A model generated the notes under the pieces. That model saw only the letters and a list, made by a program, of their open reading frames with translations, searched no databases and was not told the DNA's origin. 19,384 nt of DNA from contig DASVWG010000169.1 of assembly GCA_036389695.1 (NCBI GenBank), positions 1-19,384 of the forward strand, written 5' to 3'. This document shows, piece by piece, positions 1 to 7,719 of the stretch. Position numbers and translations under genes: made by a program. The stretch comes from JALZHR01 sp036389695. Its GTDB lineage: Bacteria; Acidobacteriota; Blastocatellia; Pyrinomonadales; Pyrinomonadaceae. Position 1 is the first letter of the stretch, and each line of letters begins with the position of its first letter.

Positions 1-873
1 GTTCAGATGATAAACCGCCGGTTCGATATTGAGCTTTCGCAAAAGACGCACGCCGCCGATGCCCAAAATTTCTTCCTGCACGACGCGCGTTTCCGCGTCG
101 CCGCCGTAGAGATGTCCGGTGATAAGCCGGTCAACTTCAGCGTTCTGCAAAACGTTCGTGTCCAGAAGATAAAGCGAGATTCTGCCGACCCGCGCGAGCC
201 AAGCCTGCGCCGCGACTTCGCGCCCGCGCATCTCGACCGTCACAAAAATCCGCTCGCCGTGCTCGTCCGTGACAGGCTCGAGCGCAAGCTCGTTTTCAAA
301 CGCGTCAATGTACCAGTCTTCCTGCCAGCCGTTGTGCGCCAGTCTCTGCCGGAAATAACCGAAACGATAGAAAAGTCCGACCGCGACGAGCGGAACGTTC
401 ATATCCGACGCCGATTTCAGATGGTCGCCCGCTAAGATTCCAAGCCCGCCCGAATAAATCGGCAGGGAATTATGCACGCCGTATTCGGCGCAAAAATAAG
501 CGATTGGATTTTCCGGCGAGATTCTGCCGAAAGAATTTTTCGGCGCGGCGAGATATTCGTCGGAACGCCCGGCAAAGCGGCGAACTCTTTCGACGTAAGA
601 CGGCTCGCACGCCTTTTGCCAGAGCCGTAAATCGCTGATTTCCTTTAGCATCCGGCGCGGATTCTGCTCGGTTTTTTCCCATAACTGCGCGTCCAAATCG
701 CGGAAAATTTCCGCGCCTTCCGCCGTCCACGACCAGAAAAAATTACGCGAAAGCTCGTCTAAAATCTGTAGATTTTCGGGAAGCCGGCGGTTGATTGAAA
801 AATCCCTGCGGAAATAATGCTCTAATTGCTGACCTGCTGCTTGTGACATTTCTTCGTTGGAAGACTCCTTCAT
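1..873 (-). CDS. glgP: Alpha-glucan (glycogen/maltodextrin) phosphorylase, N-terminal part, cut by the window edge
   Basis: The frame is open from an ATG at 873 to base 1 (291 residues) and continues outside the window. Phosphorylases of this family release glucose 1-phosphate from alpha-1,4-glucans with pyridoxal phosphate. What is seen: an N-terminal helical region with LSRNFFWSW (about 41-49), typical of the short bacterial/archaeal GlgP type, then the strongly conserved block ENPIAYFCAEYG (121-132) running into SLPIYSGGLGILAGDHLKSA (136-155), and GLFYRFGYFRQ further on. The PLP lysine lies in the missing C-terminal half. The start is uncertain: neither Met1 nor Met9 has a convincing ribosome-binding site. 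The macro-domain gene lies 179 bases upstream on the same strand. The family call is firm; which glucan is used cannot be told. Confidence 0.93.
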   Translation of the reverse strand, partial: MKESSNEEMSQAAGQQLEHYFRRDFSINRRLPENLQILDELSRNFFWSWTAEGAEIFRDLDAQLWEKTEQNPRRMLKEISDLRLWQKACEPSYVERVRRFAGRSDEYLAAPKNSFGRISPENPIAYFCAEYGVHNSLPIYSGGLGILAGDHLKSASDMNVPLVAVGLFYRFGYFRQRLAHNGWQEDWYIDAFENELALEPVTDEHGERIFVTVEMRGREVAAQAWLARVGRISLYLLDTNVLQNAEVDRLITGHLYGGDAETRVVQEEILGIGGVRLLRKLNIEPAVYHLN

Positions 874-1052
874 AAATAGTTATCTGCGCTTAAAAAGTTT
901 ACCGGGGCGAAGCTTTGTTCGCCTGCTAAACAAAGTAAAGCAATGAAACGCCGATTTTTCAGGATAAGTTAAGACCGGTTTAGGATTTTATCTTCTGCAA
1001 TCTTACCGCATCCTAAATAATCAGCGCTCGCGAAATCTTTTCTATTCTACAA

Positions 1053-1601
1053 TTATTCGCCAAATACCTGGTGTTTTACAAACTTGTCGGCGGCGGGCGC
1101 GGAGAAAAAAACGAGCCGCACCTGTTTGATTGTTTGATTATTTTCCAAAAAATCCTTTATTGCCGCTGAAGCGACTCGCGCGGCTTCGTCCTGCGGATAC
1201 GAAAAAACGCCGGTTGAAATCGCGGGAAAAGCAATCGTTTCCAGATTGTTTTCAACGGCAATCTGCAATGAATTCCGGTAAGCGTCGGCTAAAAGCTCGG
1301 CGTCTCTGCCCTCGTTCATCCCATAAACGGGACCGACCGTGTGAATCACGAAACGCGCAGGCAGATTTCCGCCGGAAGTGATGACGGCTTTTCCCGTCGG
1401 CAAACCGTCGGGAAACTGCGTCCGGCGAATTTCCCTGCATTCTTCCAAAATCCGCGAGCCGCCCGCGCGGTGAATCGCGCCGTCCACGCCGCCGCCGCCG
1501 AGCAATGCGGAATTTGCCGCATTGACGATAGCGTCAACCGCTTCGCGCGTGAGGTCGCCCGTTTTGACCGCGACGCGCCCCGATAAAAATTCCGTTGACA
1601 T
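1053..1601 (-). CDS. Macro-domain protein, probable O-acetyl-ADP-ribose/ADP-ribosyl deacetylase (YmdB/MacroD type)
   Basis: A 182-residue protein that is essentially one macro domain. Visible motifs, numbered from the chosen start: AIVNAAN (24-30), the ADP-ribose-binding loop GGGGVDGAIHRAGG (35-48), and the phosphate-binding loop FPAISTGVF (125-133). Family members hydrolyse O-acetyl-ADP-ribose or remove ADP-ribose from proteins in the cytoplasm. The Asn-rich first motif and the GVDGAIH loop match the catalytically active MacroD subgroup. An upstream in-frame ATG at 1655 would add 18 residues, but these are read through an inverted repeat and do not resemble the family, so the ATG at 1601 is preferred. 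Neither start has a clear ribosome-binding site. No ADP-ribosyltransferase or sirtuin lies beside it. Confidence 0.92.
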   Translation of the reverse strand: MSTEFLSGRVAVKTGDLTREAVDAIVNAANSALLGGGGVDGAIHRAGGSRILEECREIRRTQFPDGLPTGKAVITSGGNLPARFVIHTVGPVYGMNEGRDAELLADAYRNSLQIAVENNLETIAFPAISTGVFSYPQDEAARVASAAIKDFLENNQTIKQVRLVFFSAPAADKFVKHQVFGE

Positions 1602-1613
1602 AAAAATAGAAAA

Positions 1614-1652
1614 GACAGGATTACGAGGATAGAAAATTTTTCCAATCCTGTC
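1614..1652. repeat. Small inverted repeat of the ACAGGAT type
   Basis: GACAGGATT (1614-1622) is exactly inverted as AATCCTGTC (1644-1652) around a 21-base centre, just upstream of the macro-domain start codon. The arm sequence shares the ACAGGAT core with the larger dyad at 5194-5299, so it is likely a short member of the same dispersed family. Confidence 0.6.
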
Positions 1653-1679
1653 CATTCGGCGGCAAATTTTTATTTTGTT

Positions 1680-2003
1680 TTAATGCAGCTGTTCGACGCG
1701 GACTTCATCAAACATATCTTGTCGGCGCAGCGCTTCCGCCAGCAGTTTCGCCTTGTGCTCGGTCAGCGGGCGCGTGCGGTTTTGACAGGAAACCTTGAAC
1801 ATTTCGTCGTCAATCATCGAAACCATCAATTCGCCTAAGCTGATGCCGCAGGCGACTTCGATATCGTCAAAATTATGAATCCGAAAATTGTCGCTCTGTT
1901 CGACAAACTCCTCGATAAACGGGTCGCGCAAGGCGTGCTCGGCTTCCGATTCGTCAAAATAATTGCCTTCGACAATCAAACAGTATTCTGCTTTATTCTC
2001 CAT
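1680..2003 (-). CDS. Conserved-looking hypothetical protein, 107 residues, acidic
   Basis: I do not recognise this protein. From the ATG at 2003 (preceded by a weak CAGAAG) it begins MENKAEYCLIVEGNYFDESE, a beta-strand-like start followed by an acidic, mostly helical body: HALRDPFIEEFVEQ, the segment FDDIEVACGISLGELMVSMI, and a final basic helix HKAKLLAEALRRQ. There are two scattered cysteines, no signal peptide and no membrane segment, so it is probably cytoplasmic. An upstream ATG at 2063 would add 20 residues of poor quality. Codon use matches the neighbours and the composition is protein-like, which supports a real gene. It lies 78 bases upstream of the macro-domain gene on the same strand and may be co-transcribed. 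Function unknown. Confidence 0.7.
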   Translation of the reverse strand: MENKAEYCLIVEGNYFDESEAEHALRDPFIEEFVEQSDNFRIHNFDDIEVACGISLGELMVSMIDDEMFKVSCQNRTRPLTEHKAKLLAEALRRQDMFDEVRVEQLH

Positions 2004-2092
2004 CTTCTGAACTTGCGTGTATAAGGTTTTGGCATGAAAATTTTCACAAAGGAAATTTACCACTATTCGAGGAAAAAAATCTACACTTTTTT

Positions 2093-2211
2093 TAACTGAT
2101 AACTGATAACTGATAACTGATAGTTGAAAAGCCGTCAGCCGTCAGCCGTCAGCTTTCAGCTTTCAATTCTGAATTATTAACTATCAGTTATCAGTTATCA
2201 GTTATCAGTTA
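2093..2211. repeat. Heptamer dyad: AACTGAT x4 arms, perfect 33-base inverted repeat
   Basis: Four tandem AACTGAT units (2094-2121) extend to a 33-base arm (2093-2125) that is perfectly inverted at 2179-2211. The 53-base loop is itself heptameric: GCCGTCA x3 (2131-2151) then GCTTTCA x2 (2152-2165). The right arm overlaps the end of the DoxX-like gene and supplies its TGA stop (2205-2207). In a minus-strand transcript it would fold into a very stable hairpin without an obvious U tract. Confidence 0.95.
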
Positions 2212-2876
2212 AGCCCTTTTTGCAGCTCGCCCGTTTTCATAAAGCGATGATGCGCGGCGCAGATTAAGCCGAAAACGAATCCGGCGGCGGTCATCAGCAA
2301 GGCGACGGGCAAAAATCGCTCGTGCAGATTTCCGACGTGGAAAAAAGCGAAAAATCCGGTCAGCGCGAAACCGCCGAGCGCGAAAACGGCGGGCAGCCAC
2401 AAAAATTCGAGCTTGAAAAAATGCGCTTTTTCGGCGCGTTTGGCAAACAGAATCGCTTTCAGCCGGTCGTAATCCCAAGCCACCAGATAGCTCGCCGCGA
2501 CGAGCATCAGCGCCGTAATATAATTCGTGCCCGCGAAACCGACCGAACTGGTCAGCACGGCGATATTTAAAATAATCGGAAAAAACGCCAGCGCGCCCAA
2601 ATGCGCCGTGCGCGGAATCAAAAGCAGAACGGCGGCGACGAGCTGTCCCCAGCCGAGAAATTCGTAATAAAATCCGGTTTGATACAGCGCGTTGAAATAA
2701 TGTCCGACCGGAGTCGAATCCGGCAAAATCGTGAAAGGCTGACCGAGAATTTTCTTAACGGAAGGCGGAATAAAGCCGATTGCCAACAGCACGCGCACGA
2801 AAGCCGTAAAAATTTGCAGCCATTTATTCGCCGTCACCGAAGCGTGCAGCTTATCCAGAGTTTTTTCCAGAGTCAT
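2205..2876 (-). CDS. DoxX-like integral membrane protein
   Basis: A 223-residue hydrophobic protein with about four to five membrane helices: LQIFTAFVRVLLAIGFI near the N-terminus followed by a hairpin with PPSVKKILGQPF, then EFLGWGQLVAAVLLLIPRTA, the helix around FFPIILNIAVLTSSV, YITALMLVAASYLVAW, and two late helices. The order 'helix, short Lys/Pro loop, GW.Q...A.LLL.PRTA..GAL' is characteristic of DoxX/DoxX-like quinone-associated or redox membrane proteins, whose functions are mostly unproven. The ATG at 2876 is chosen because GGAAAGGCGG lies upstream, while the ATG at 2909 has no ribosome-binding site. The last codon (Asn) and the stop come from the heptamer repeat, so the C-terminal tail was probably reshaped by it. 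Divergent from mtnA. Confidence 0.75.
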   Translation of the reverse strand: MTLEKTLDKLHASVTANKWLQIFTAFVRVLLAIGFIPPSVKKILGQPFTILPDSTPVGHYFNALYQTGFYYEFLGWGQLVAAVLLLIPRTAHLGALAFFPIILNIAVLTSSVGFAGTNYITALMLVAASYLVAWDYDRLKAILFAKRAEKAHFFKLEFLWLPAVFALGGFALTGFFAFFHVGNLHERFLPVALLMTAAGFVFGLICAAHHRFMKTGELQKGLN

Positions 2877-2970
2877 AAATTTTTCCGCCTTTCCAGTTTT
2901 ATTTCCCAATCGCTAAAGCGTAAAAACGCGGGAAAACGTTTCGGTGTTTCAATTAATTAATCAGCCTGCT

Positions 2971-2999
2971 TTGCTTCGCGCCCGATTATTCCTTATCAT
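2971..2999 (+). promoter_or_regulatory. Possible promoter of mtnA
   Basis: TTGCTT (2971-2976), a 17-base spacer and TATCAT (2994-2999) lie about 45 bases before the mtnA start. The -10 is one base from consensus, the -35 is weak. The site is in the 166-base gap between the divergent DoxX-like gene and mtnA. Confidence 0.4.
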
Positions 3000-3042
3000 T
3001 TTTATAAATTCTTTTATCGAAAATAAGGAAAAACCGAAACAA

Positions 3043-4089
3043 ATGATAATACCTGTCAAATGGAGCGACGAAGGCGTCTTGATGCTCGACCAGCGCCTTC
3101 TGCCGACCGAAGAAAAATGGCTGACCTTGCGAACTTACGCGGAAGTCGCCGCCGCCATCCGCGATATGGTCGTGCGCGGCGCGCCCGCCATCGGCGTTTC
3201 CGCCGCTTACGGCATCGCGCTCGGCGTGAAAAATTTTGTCGGCACGAATATCGTGGATTTGGAAGATGAATTTGATTACATCAGCGAAATTCTCGGCAAA
3301 ACGCGCCCGACCGCCGTTAATCTTTTCTGGGCGATTGATAGAATGCGGCGCACTTTTCAGAAGGCGAAAGCCGAAGACAAATCCGTCAGCGAAATCAAGC
3401 AGATTCTGCTCGTCGATGCCAAAGCGATTCAGGACGAAGACATCGAAAGCCAGCGCCTTATCGCGCAATTCGGCGGCGAGCTTATCGCGGACAATTCCAC
3501 CGTTCTGACGCATTGCAACGCGGGCGCGCTCGCCACCGGCGGCGTCTGGGGAACGGCGCTCGGCGTGATTCGCGGCGCGGTCAATCAGGGAAAACACATC
3601 AGCGTTTTCGCCGACGAAACGCGCCCGTATTTGCAGGGCGCGCGCCTGACCGCGTGGGAGCTGCTGCAGGACGACATTCCCGTGACATTAATTACCGACA
3701 GCATGAGCGGTCACGTTATGAAGCAGGGAAAAATCCAGGCGGTCGTTGTCGGCTCGGATCGCATAGCCGCCAACGGCGACGTCGCCAACAAAATCGGGAC
3801 TTATATGGTCGCCGTTCTGGCAAGCCGTCACAACATTCCATTCTATGTCGCCGCGCCCCTTTCGACCGTCGATTTAAACTGCCCGAGCGGCGAGCAAATC
3901 CCGATTGAAGAACGCAATGTGAGAGAAATTTCGCACGTCAAAGACATTCAGCTCGCGCCCGAAGGCATCGAAATTTCCAATCCGGCATTTGATGTGACGC
4001 CGAACGATTTAGTCACGGCAATCATCACCGAAAAAGGCGTCGCCCGCGCGCCGTATACGGAAAGTTTAAAGAAGATGTTCGAGGAATAA
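3043..4089 (+). CDS. mtnA: S-methyl-5-thioribose-1-phosphate isomerase
   Basis: A 348-residue protein that isomerises 5-methylthioribose 1-phosphate to the ribulose form in the methionine salvage pathway, in the cytoplasm. Motifs seen, numbered from the chosen start: MVVRGAPAIGVSAAYG (42-57), RPTAVNLFWAIDRM (88-101), THCNAGALAT with the family's catalytic Cys at 158, ETRPYLQGARLTAWEL (192-207), and GSDRIAANGDVANKIGTY with the catalytic Asp at 239. Length is normal for the family. The ATG at 3043 is chosen because AAGGAA precedes it and the protein there matches the family; an upstream ATG at 2944 would add 33 hydrophobic residues read through the promoter region. No other mtn gene is nearby. 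Its 3' end faces galE across a strong hairpin. Confidence 0.96.
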   Translation: MIIPVKWSDEGVLMLDQRLLPTEEKWLTLRTYAEVAAAIRDMVVRGAPAIGVSAAYGIALGVKNFVGTNIVDLEDEFDYISEILGKTRPTAVNLFWAIDRMRRTFQKAKAEDKSVSEIKQILLVDAKAIQDEDIESQRLIAQFGGELIADNSTVLTHCNAGALATGGVWGTALGVIRGAVNQGKHISVFADETRPYLQGARLTAWELLQDDIPVTLITDSMSGHVMKQGKIQAVVVGSDRIAANGDVANKIGTYMVAVLASRHNIPFYVAAPLSTVDLNCPSGEQIPIEERNVREISHVKDIQLAPEGIEISNPAFDVTPNDLVTAIITEKGVARAPYTESLKKMFEE

Positions 4090-4092
4090 ATA

Positions 4093-4173
4093 AAGGGATG
4101 AAGGATGAGGGATGAGGGATGAATAAAAGAGCTTGGTCTTAATTCATCCCTCATCCCTTATCCTTCATCCCTT
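4093..4173. repeat. Heptamer dyad between convergent genes; probable bidirectional terminator
   Basis: A 32-base arm of GGGATGA-type units (4093-4124) is inverted at 4142-4173 with one mismatch and a 17-base loop. The mismatch is G opposite T, so a plus-strand RNA could pair along the whole stem through a G-U wobble. It fills the gap between the stop of mtnA (4089) and the stop of galE (4174), a place where a shared terminator is expected. No long T run follows, so a role in termination is inferred from position and stability. Confidence 0.85.
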
Positions 4174-5157
4174 CTATTCTGCCGCGCTTTTTCGCAAATC
4201 CTTTTGCAGCCATTTCCACGCCGAGGCGATGATTGCCTTTAAATCCTGACGCTCGGGTTTCCAGCCTAATTCTTTTCTGATTCGGTCGGAACTGGCAATC
4301 AGCACCGCCGGGTCGCCCGTGCGGCGTTTGCCGTAGCGGACGTTGATTTCTCTTCCCGTAACTTCTTTTGCCGCGTCAATTACCTGTTTGACGGAATAGC
4401 CTTCACCGCCGCAGCCGAGATTGTAAATCGCGCTTCGCTCGTCGAGAATCTGCAGGGCGGCGATGTGCGCGCGCGCCAAATCAAAGACGTGAATGTAATC
4501 GCGGATGCAGGTTCCGTCGGCGGTCGGATAATCGTCGCCGTAAACTTCGATGTATTCGCGCCGCCCTTGCGCCGCTTGCAGGATAATCGGAATCAGGTGC
4601 GTTTCCGGGTCGTGTCGCTCGCCGAAATTGTCGCTCGCGCCCGCCGCGTTGAAATAGCGCAGGCTGGCGTAATGAATGCCGTAAGCCTTTTCATACCACT
4701 TCAGCGCCTGTTCAAAAGCAAGCTTTGATTCGCCGTAAGGATTGGTCGGCTGCGTTTTGTCCGTTTCCTTTATCGGCTGCTTTTTCGGCTCGCCATAAAC
4801 AGCGGCGGTTGACGAAAAGACGATTTTTTTAACGCTCGCCTCGTTCATCGCGTCGAGCAGCGACAAGCCCGCGACGACGTTGTTTTGATAATATTTCGCC
4901 GGATTTTCGACCGATTCGCCGACCAGCGAATGCGCCGCCATATGAATCACGGCTTCGGTTTCGTGCCGGCGCAGAACGTCGGTCAATTTTTCCGTGTCCG
5001 TCAAATCGGCGAAAATAAATTCGGCTTGCGGCGCGACCGCTTCCCGGTGACCTTTCACCAGATTATCGTAAACGACGACCGCGTGACCGTCTTTGATTAA
5101 TTCTTCAGTAACGACGCTGCCGATATAGCCCGCGCCGCCGGTAACTAAAATTCGCAT
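4174..5157 (-). CDS. galE: UDP-glucose 4-epimerase
   Basis: A 327-residue extended short-chain dehydrogenase (SDR) that interconverts UDP-glucose and UDP-galactose with bound NAD, in the cytoplasm. Motifs: the NAD-binding GGAGYIGS (7-14), HMAAHSLVGESVENP (72-86), the active-site segment FSSTAAVYGEP (114-124) with Thr117 at the catalytic Ser/Thr position, and the catalytic pair Tyr141/Lys145 in NPYGESK. CIRDYIHVFDLARAH and YNLGCGGEGYSVKQV are typical GalE substrate and cofactor segments, and the length is normal. The stop codon lies directly next to the right arm of the preceding repeat. No clear ribosome-binding site precedes the ATG; a 12-base palindrome GGTAAATTTACC (5160-5171) sits there instead. 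It may supply sugar nucleotides for envelope polysaccharide. Confidence 0.95.
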   Translation of the reverse strand: MRILVTGGAGYIGSVVTEELIKDGHAVVVYDNLVKGHREAVAPQAEFIFADLTDTEKLTDVLRRHETEAVIHMAAHSLVGESVENPAKYYQNNVVAGLSLLDAMNEASVKKIVFSSTAAVYGEPKKQPIKETDKTQPTNPYGESKLAFEQALKWYEKAYGIHYASLRYFNAAGASDNFGERHDPETHLIPIILQAAQGRREYIEVYGDDYPTADGTCIRDYIHVFDLARAHIAALQILDERSAIYNLGCGGEGYSVKQVIDAAKEVTGREINVRYGKRRTGDPAVLIASSDRIRKELGWKPERQDLKAIIASAWKWLQKDLRKSAAE

Positions 5158-5193
5158 AAGGTAAATTTACCACAGAGACGCCGCAGGCACAGA

Positions 5194-5299
5194 GGAAAAT
5201 TCAAACAGGATATACAGGATGAACAGGATAAATTAAGAATACAAAGGTTGAGTTTCGTTTTTTATCCTGCCTATCCTGTTCATCCTGTTTGAATTTTCC
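5194..5299. repeat. Nonamer dyad, ACAGGATGA type
   Basis: Arms at 5194-5230 and 5263-5299 are inverted over 37 bases with about five mismatches; the outer 18 bases match perfectly. Inside the arms the core ACAGGAT recurs every 9 bases. It lies between the stop of the Nramp-fold gene (5326) and the start of galE, both on minus, so a transcript leaving the transporter gene would form this hairpin. Confidence 0.9.
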
Positions 5300-5325
5300 G
5301 CTAAATTGTTCGTGTCTGTGTTTAA

Positions 5326-6513
5326 TTATCTCCCAATCAAAAAATCTTTATAGAGAGTATAAAGGCTGAACGCGGTCATAATCAAAACCACGAGCCAGCC
5401 GCCGATTTCCAGCCAGAGCGGATGTTTGTATTCGCCGACGATTTTCTTTTTTCGCGCCGCCAGCAGAATCAGAGCCAGCGCGACCGGCAATATAAAACCG
5501 TTCAAAACGCCGACCACGACCAGAACTTTCGCGGGCTGCCCGACGAGCAGGAAAACCAGCGTCGAGACGACGATAAAAGCGATAATCACCGCGCGCTCGT
5601 GATGCTGGATTTGCGGCGAAAAAGTTTTCAGAAACGAGACGGAAGTGTAAGCCGCGCCGACGACCGACGTAATCGCCGCGCAAAACATCACGACGCCGAA
5701 AATCATATAACCGATGGTGCCCGCCGCGTTTTGAAAAACGGAAGCCGAAGGATTTTTGTCGTCGATATTCATGCCCGCCGCGACGACGCCGAGCGAGGCG
5801 AGAAAAAGCATGAAACGAATCAAAGCCGTGATTAAAATTCCGGTCGTCGCGCCTTTATTCACTTCATTGACCGAGCCTGCGCCTTTGATTCCCGCATCCA
5901 AAAGGCGATGCGCGCCCGCGAAGCTGATATAGCCGCCGACCGTTCCGCCGACGAGCGCGACGGTCGAAAAAGCGTCGATTTTATCGGGCAGAAAAGTTTT
6001 CTGTAAGGCTTCGCCAAACGGCGGATTCGCCGTCCAGACGACATAAATAATCAGCGCAATCATCACGAAGCCGAGGATTTTCGCGAACCAATCCAGAGCT
6101 TTTCCGGCTTCCTTGAAAAGAAAAATCGCAATCGCCAGCAGAGCGGAAATCACCGCGCAAAGCCATACGTCCAAGCCGAACAAAACGTTTAATCCCAAGC
6201 CTGCGCCGCCGACGTTGCCGATATTAAACGCCAGCCCGCCGAGCGCGACCATCGCGGCGAGCAGATAACCGCTGCCCGTCAAAGTCTCGTTCGCCACGTC
6301 CTGCGCGCGTTTTTCGCTGACCGTGATAATGCGCCAGATATTGAGCTGCGCGAAAATATCGAGAATCACGGAAAGCAGTATGACGAAGCCGAAGCTCGCC
6401 AGAAGGTCTTTCGTAAATTTGCTGGTGTTGTTCAAAAAACCGGGACCGACGGCGGACGTCGCCATCAAAAAAGCCGCGCCGAGCAGAGCCGACGAAACGC
6501 TCGATTTTTTCAT
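5326..6513 (-). CDS. Nramp-fold transporter without metal-binding motifs (YcsG-like), linked to 5-oxoprolinase
   Basis: A 395-residue protein with about eleven membrane helices and the overall course of the Nramp (SLC11) family. The conserved metal site is not present: where classical members have Asp-Pro-Gly-Asn in helix 1 this protein has GPGFLNN (23-29), and where they have Met-Pro-His in helix 6 it reads TVGGYISFAGAHRLLDAG (191-208). It is therefore unlikely to be a Mn/Fe transporter of the usual kind. It is the last gene of the pxpB-pxpC-pxpA cluster, starts one base after the stop of the small membrane protein (translational coupling, with GGGGA upstream), and recalls YcsG, which sits beside the oxoprolinase genes in Bacillus. 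I infer uptake of 5-oxoproline or a related organic solute; the substrate is unproven. Confidence 0.8.
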   Translation of the reverse strand: MKKSSVSSALLGAAFLMATSAVGPGFLNNTSKFTKDLLASFGFVILLSVILDIFAQLNIWRIITVSEKRAQDVANETLTGSGYLLAAMVALGGLAFNIGNVGGAGLGLNVLFGLDVWLCAVISALLAIAIFLFKEAGKALDWFAKILGFVMIALIIYVVWTANPPFGEALQKTFLPDKIDAFSTVALVGGTVGGYISFAGAHRLLDAGIKGAGSVNEVNKGATTGILITALIRFMLFLASLGVVAAGMNIDDKNPSASVFQNAAGTIGYMIFGVVMFCAAITSVVGAAYTSVSFLKTFSPQIQHHERAVIIAFIVVSTLVFLLVGQPAKVLVVVGVLNGFILPVALALILLAARKKKIVGEYKHPLWLEIGGWLVVLIMTAFSLYTLYKDFLIGR

Positions 6514-6514
6514 T

Positions 6515-6823
6515 TTATTTTCCCCATTTGCCGACGATTAAAGCGATGATAATTCCGCCGAGCGCGCCCACCGGCAGAATCTGAATAAAGGCTCCGGTCA
6601 CGATGGCGTCGGGCAGGCTGACGAGCAAACCGATAATCAAGCCGCTTGCCCAATTCGGCAGGCGCAAGTCGGTCGCGCCGATAAAAAAACCGATGGAAAA
6701 ACGGCTGATAAATGCGGCGGTCATCGCCGAAATTTTATCGTCGAAAGCGAGCGGTATCATCATCAAAACCGCGACGATGCCGAAAACGATTCCGCAAACT
6801 ATGCCGAGAAGCTGTCTGGACAT
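6515..6823 (-). CDS. Small integral membrane protein of the oxoprolinase operon, 102 residues
   Basis: About four short hydrophobic helices: GIVCGIVFGIVAVLMMIPLA (7-26), a Phe/Ile-rich segment around RFSIGFFIG (41-49), GLIIGLLVSLPDAIVTGAF (61-79) and LPVGALGGIIIALIVG (83-98). Many small residues in G-x-x-x-G-like spacing suggest tight helix packing or oligomers. A GGAG about 11 bases before the ATG supports the start. It lies between pxpA and the Nramp-fold transporter and overlaps neither, but is separated from the transporter start by a single base, so the two are probably made together. I do not recognise a named family. A helper subunit of the transporter is a reasonable guess from position only. 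Confidence 0.78.
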   Translation of the reverse strand: MSRQLLGIVCGIVFGIVAVLMMIPLAFDDKISAMTAAFISRFSIGFFIGATDLRLPNWASGLIIGLLVSLPDAIVTGAFIQILPVGALGGIIIALIVGKWGK

Positions 6824-6889
6824 TTTTGGAACAACTCCGTTTCCGAAAATTTGAAAAGCGATTTATTAAAACACAGTTTGAGGCGTGAG

Positions 6890-7642
6890 TTAAATTGATT
6901 CAATCTTGACGCCATTTTCCGCGAGCTTCGCCTTTATCGTCCGGGCAAACTCCAGCGCGTTCGCGCCGTCGCCGTGAATGCAGACGGTTTCGGCTTTGAT
7001 TGAAACAATTTCACCATTTGCGGCAGTTACCGTCTGCGCCCGAATCATCTGCAAAACCTGTGCGACCGATTTTTCCGCGTCGTGAATCAAAGCGTCCGGC
7101 TGGCTTCGCGGCGTCAGGCTTCCGTCCGGTTGATAAGTCCGGTCGGCGAAAACTTCGCTCGCAGTTTTCAAGCCAATTTTTTCCGCTTCGGAAATCAAAA
7201 AGCTTCCCGAAAGACCGTAAAAAATTAATTCCGCGCCGCTCGCTTTGACGGCTTCGGCGACGGCGCGCGCCATTTCCGCATCTTTCGCCGCCTGATTATA
7301 TAAAGCGCCGTGCGGTTTGACGTGATGCAGCCGCGCGCCGCGCGCTTCGCAGATTCCTTTCACGGCGGAAACCTGATAAAGCACGACGTCGTAAATTTCC
7401 CGCGCCGACATTTTCATCTCGCGCCTGCCGAAACCCTGCAAATCGGGGAAAGACGGATGCGCGCCGATTGCAACGTTTTTTTCGCTTGCTGCTTCGACGG
7501 TTTTTCGAATGACGCTCGCGTCGCCCGCGTGAAAGCCGCAGGCGATATTGACCGACGAAACGTAATTCATCAATTCCGCGTCACAGCCCATCCGCCACGC
7601 GCCGAAGCTTTCGCCCATATCGCAGTTCAGGTCGATTTTCAT
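6890..7642 (-). CDS. pxpA: 5-oxoprolinase subunit A (LamB/YcsF family)
   Basis: A 250-residue member of the LamB/YcsF family, normal length. Together with PxpB and PxpC it hydrolyses 5-oxoproline (pyroglutamate), a damage product of glutamine and glutamate, to glutamate at the cost of ATP. Motifs: DLNCDMGES (4-12), NIACGFHAGD (32-41), AIGAHPSFPD, HVKPHGALYNQAAKD, FADRTYQPDGSLTPRSQ and VCIHGDG. All these blocks match the Escherichia coli PxpA pattern. The ATG at 7642 is fused directly to the AACTGAT repeat, so no Shine-Dalgarno sequence precedes it; expression may depend on coupling to pxpC or on an mRNA hairpin. Order in the operon is pxpB, pxpC, pxpA, small membrane protein, transporter. Confidence 0.96.
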   Translation of the reverse strand: MKIDLNCDMGESFGAWRMGCDAELMNYVSSVNIACGFHAGDASVIRKTVEAASEKNVAIGAHPSFPDLQGFGRREMKMSAREIYDVVLYQVSAVKGICEARGARLHHVKPHGALYNQAAKDAEMARAVAEAVKASGAELIFYGLSGSFLISEAEKIGLKTASEVFADRTYQPDGSLTPRSQPDALIHDAEKSVAQVLQMIRAQTVTAANGEIVSIKAETVCIHGDGANALEFARTIKAKLAENGVKIESI

Positions 7643-7719
7643 AACTGATAACTGATAACTGATAACTGATAGTTTATTTTTTCTTTCACTATCAGTTATC
7701 AGTTATTAACTATCAGTTA
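7643..7719. repeat. Second AACTGAT heptamer dyad, between pxpC and pxpA
   Basis: Four AACTGAT units (7643-7670) face an inverted set at 7689-7719 that has three matching units and one changed unit (AGTTAAT). The unit is the same as at 2093-2211. The left end touches the pxpA start codon and the right end contains the pxpC stop (TAA, 7717-7719). Confidence 0.93.

Noticed and set aside
7..435. Open frame on plus opposite the phosphorylase gene
   Set aside because: The minus frame carries the conserved phosphorylase blocks; the plus frame has an Arg/Phe-rich shadow composition and no start signal.
979..1017. Inverted repeat TTTAGGAT/ATCCTAAA and a small GGCGAA/TTCGCC hairpin (906-923) upstream of the phosphorylase gene
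   Set aside because: Stems are only 8 and 6 pairs, without a T run or match to a riboswitch I know. I saw no convincing promoter in this 179-base gap either.
2093..2211. Tandem short repeats that might be taken for a CRISPR array
   Set aside because: Units are 7 bases, contiguous and without unique spacers, and the two halves are inverted to each other. No cas gene is present in the window.
2944..3042. N-terminal extension of MtnA
   Set aside because: It would add 33 hydrophobic residues read across the promoter region; the family begins at the later Met, which has AAGGAA before it.
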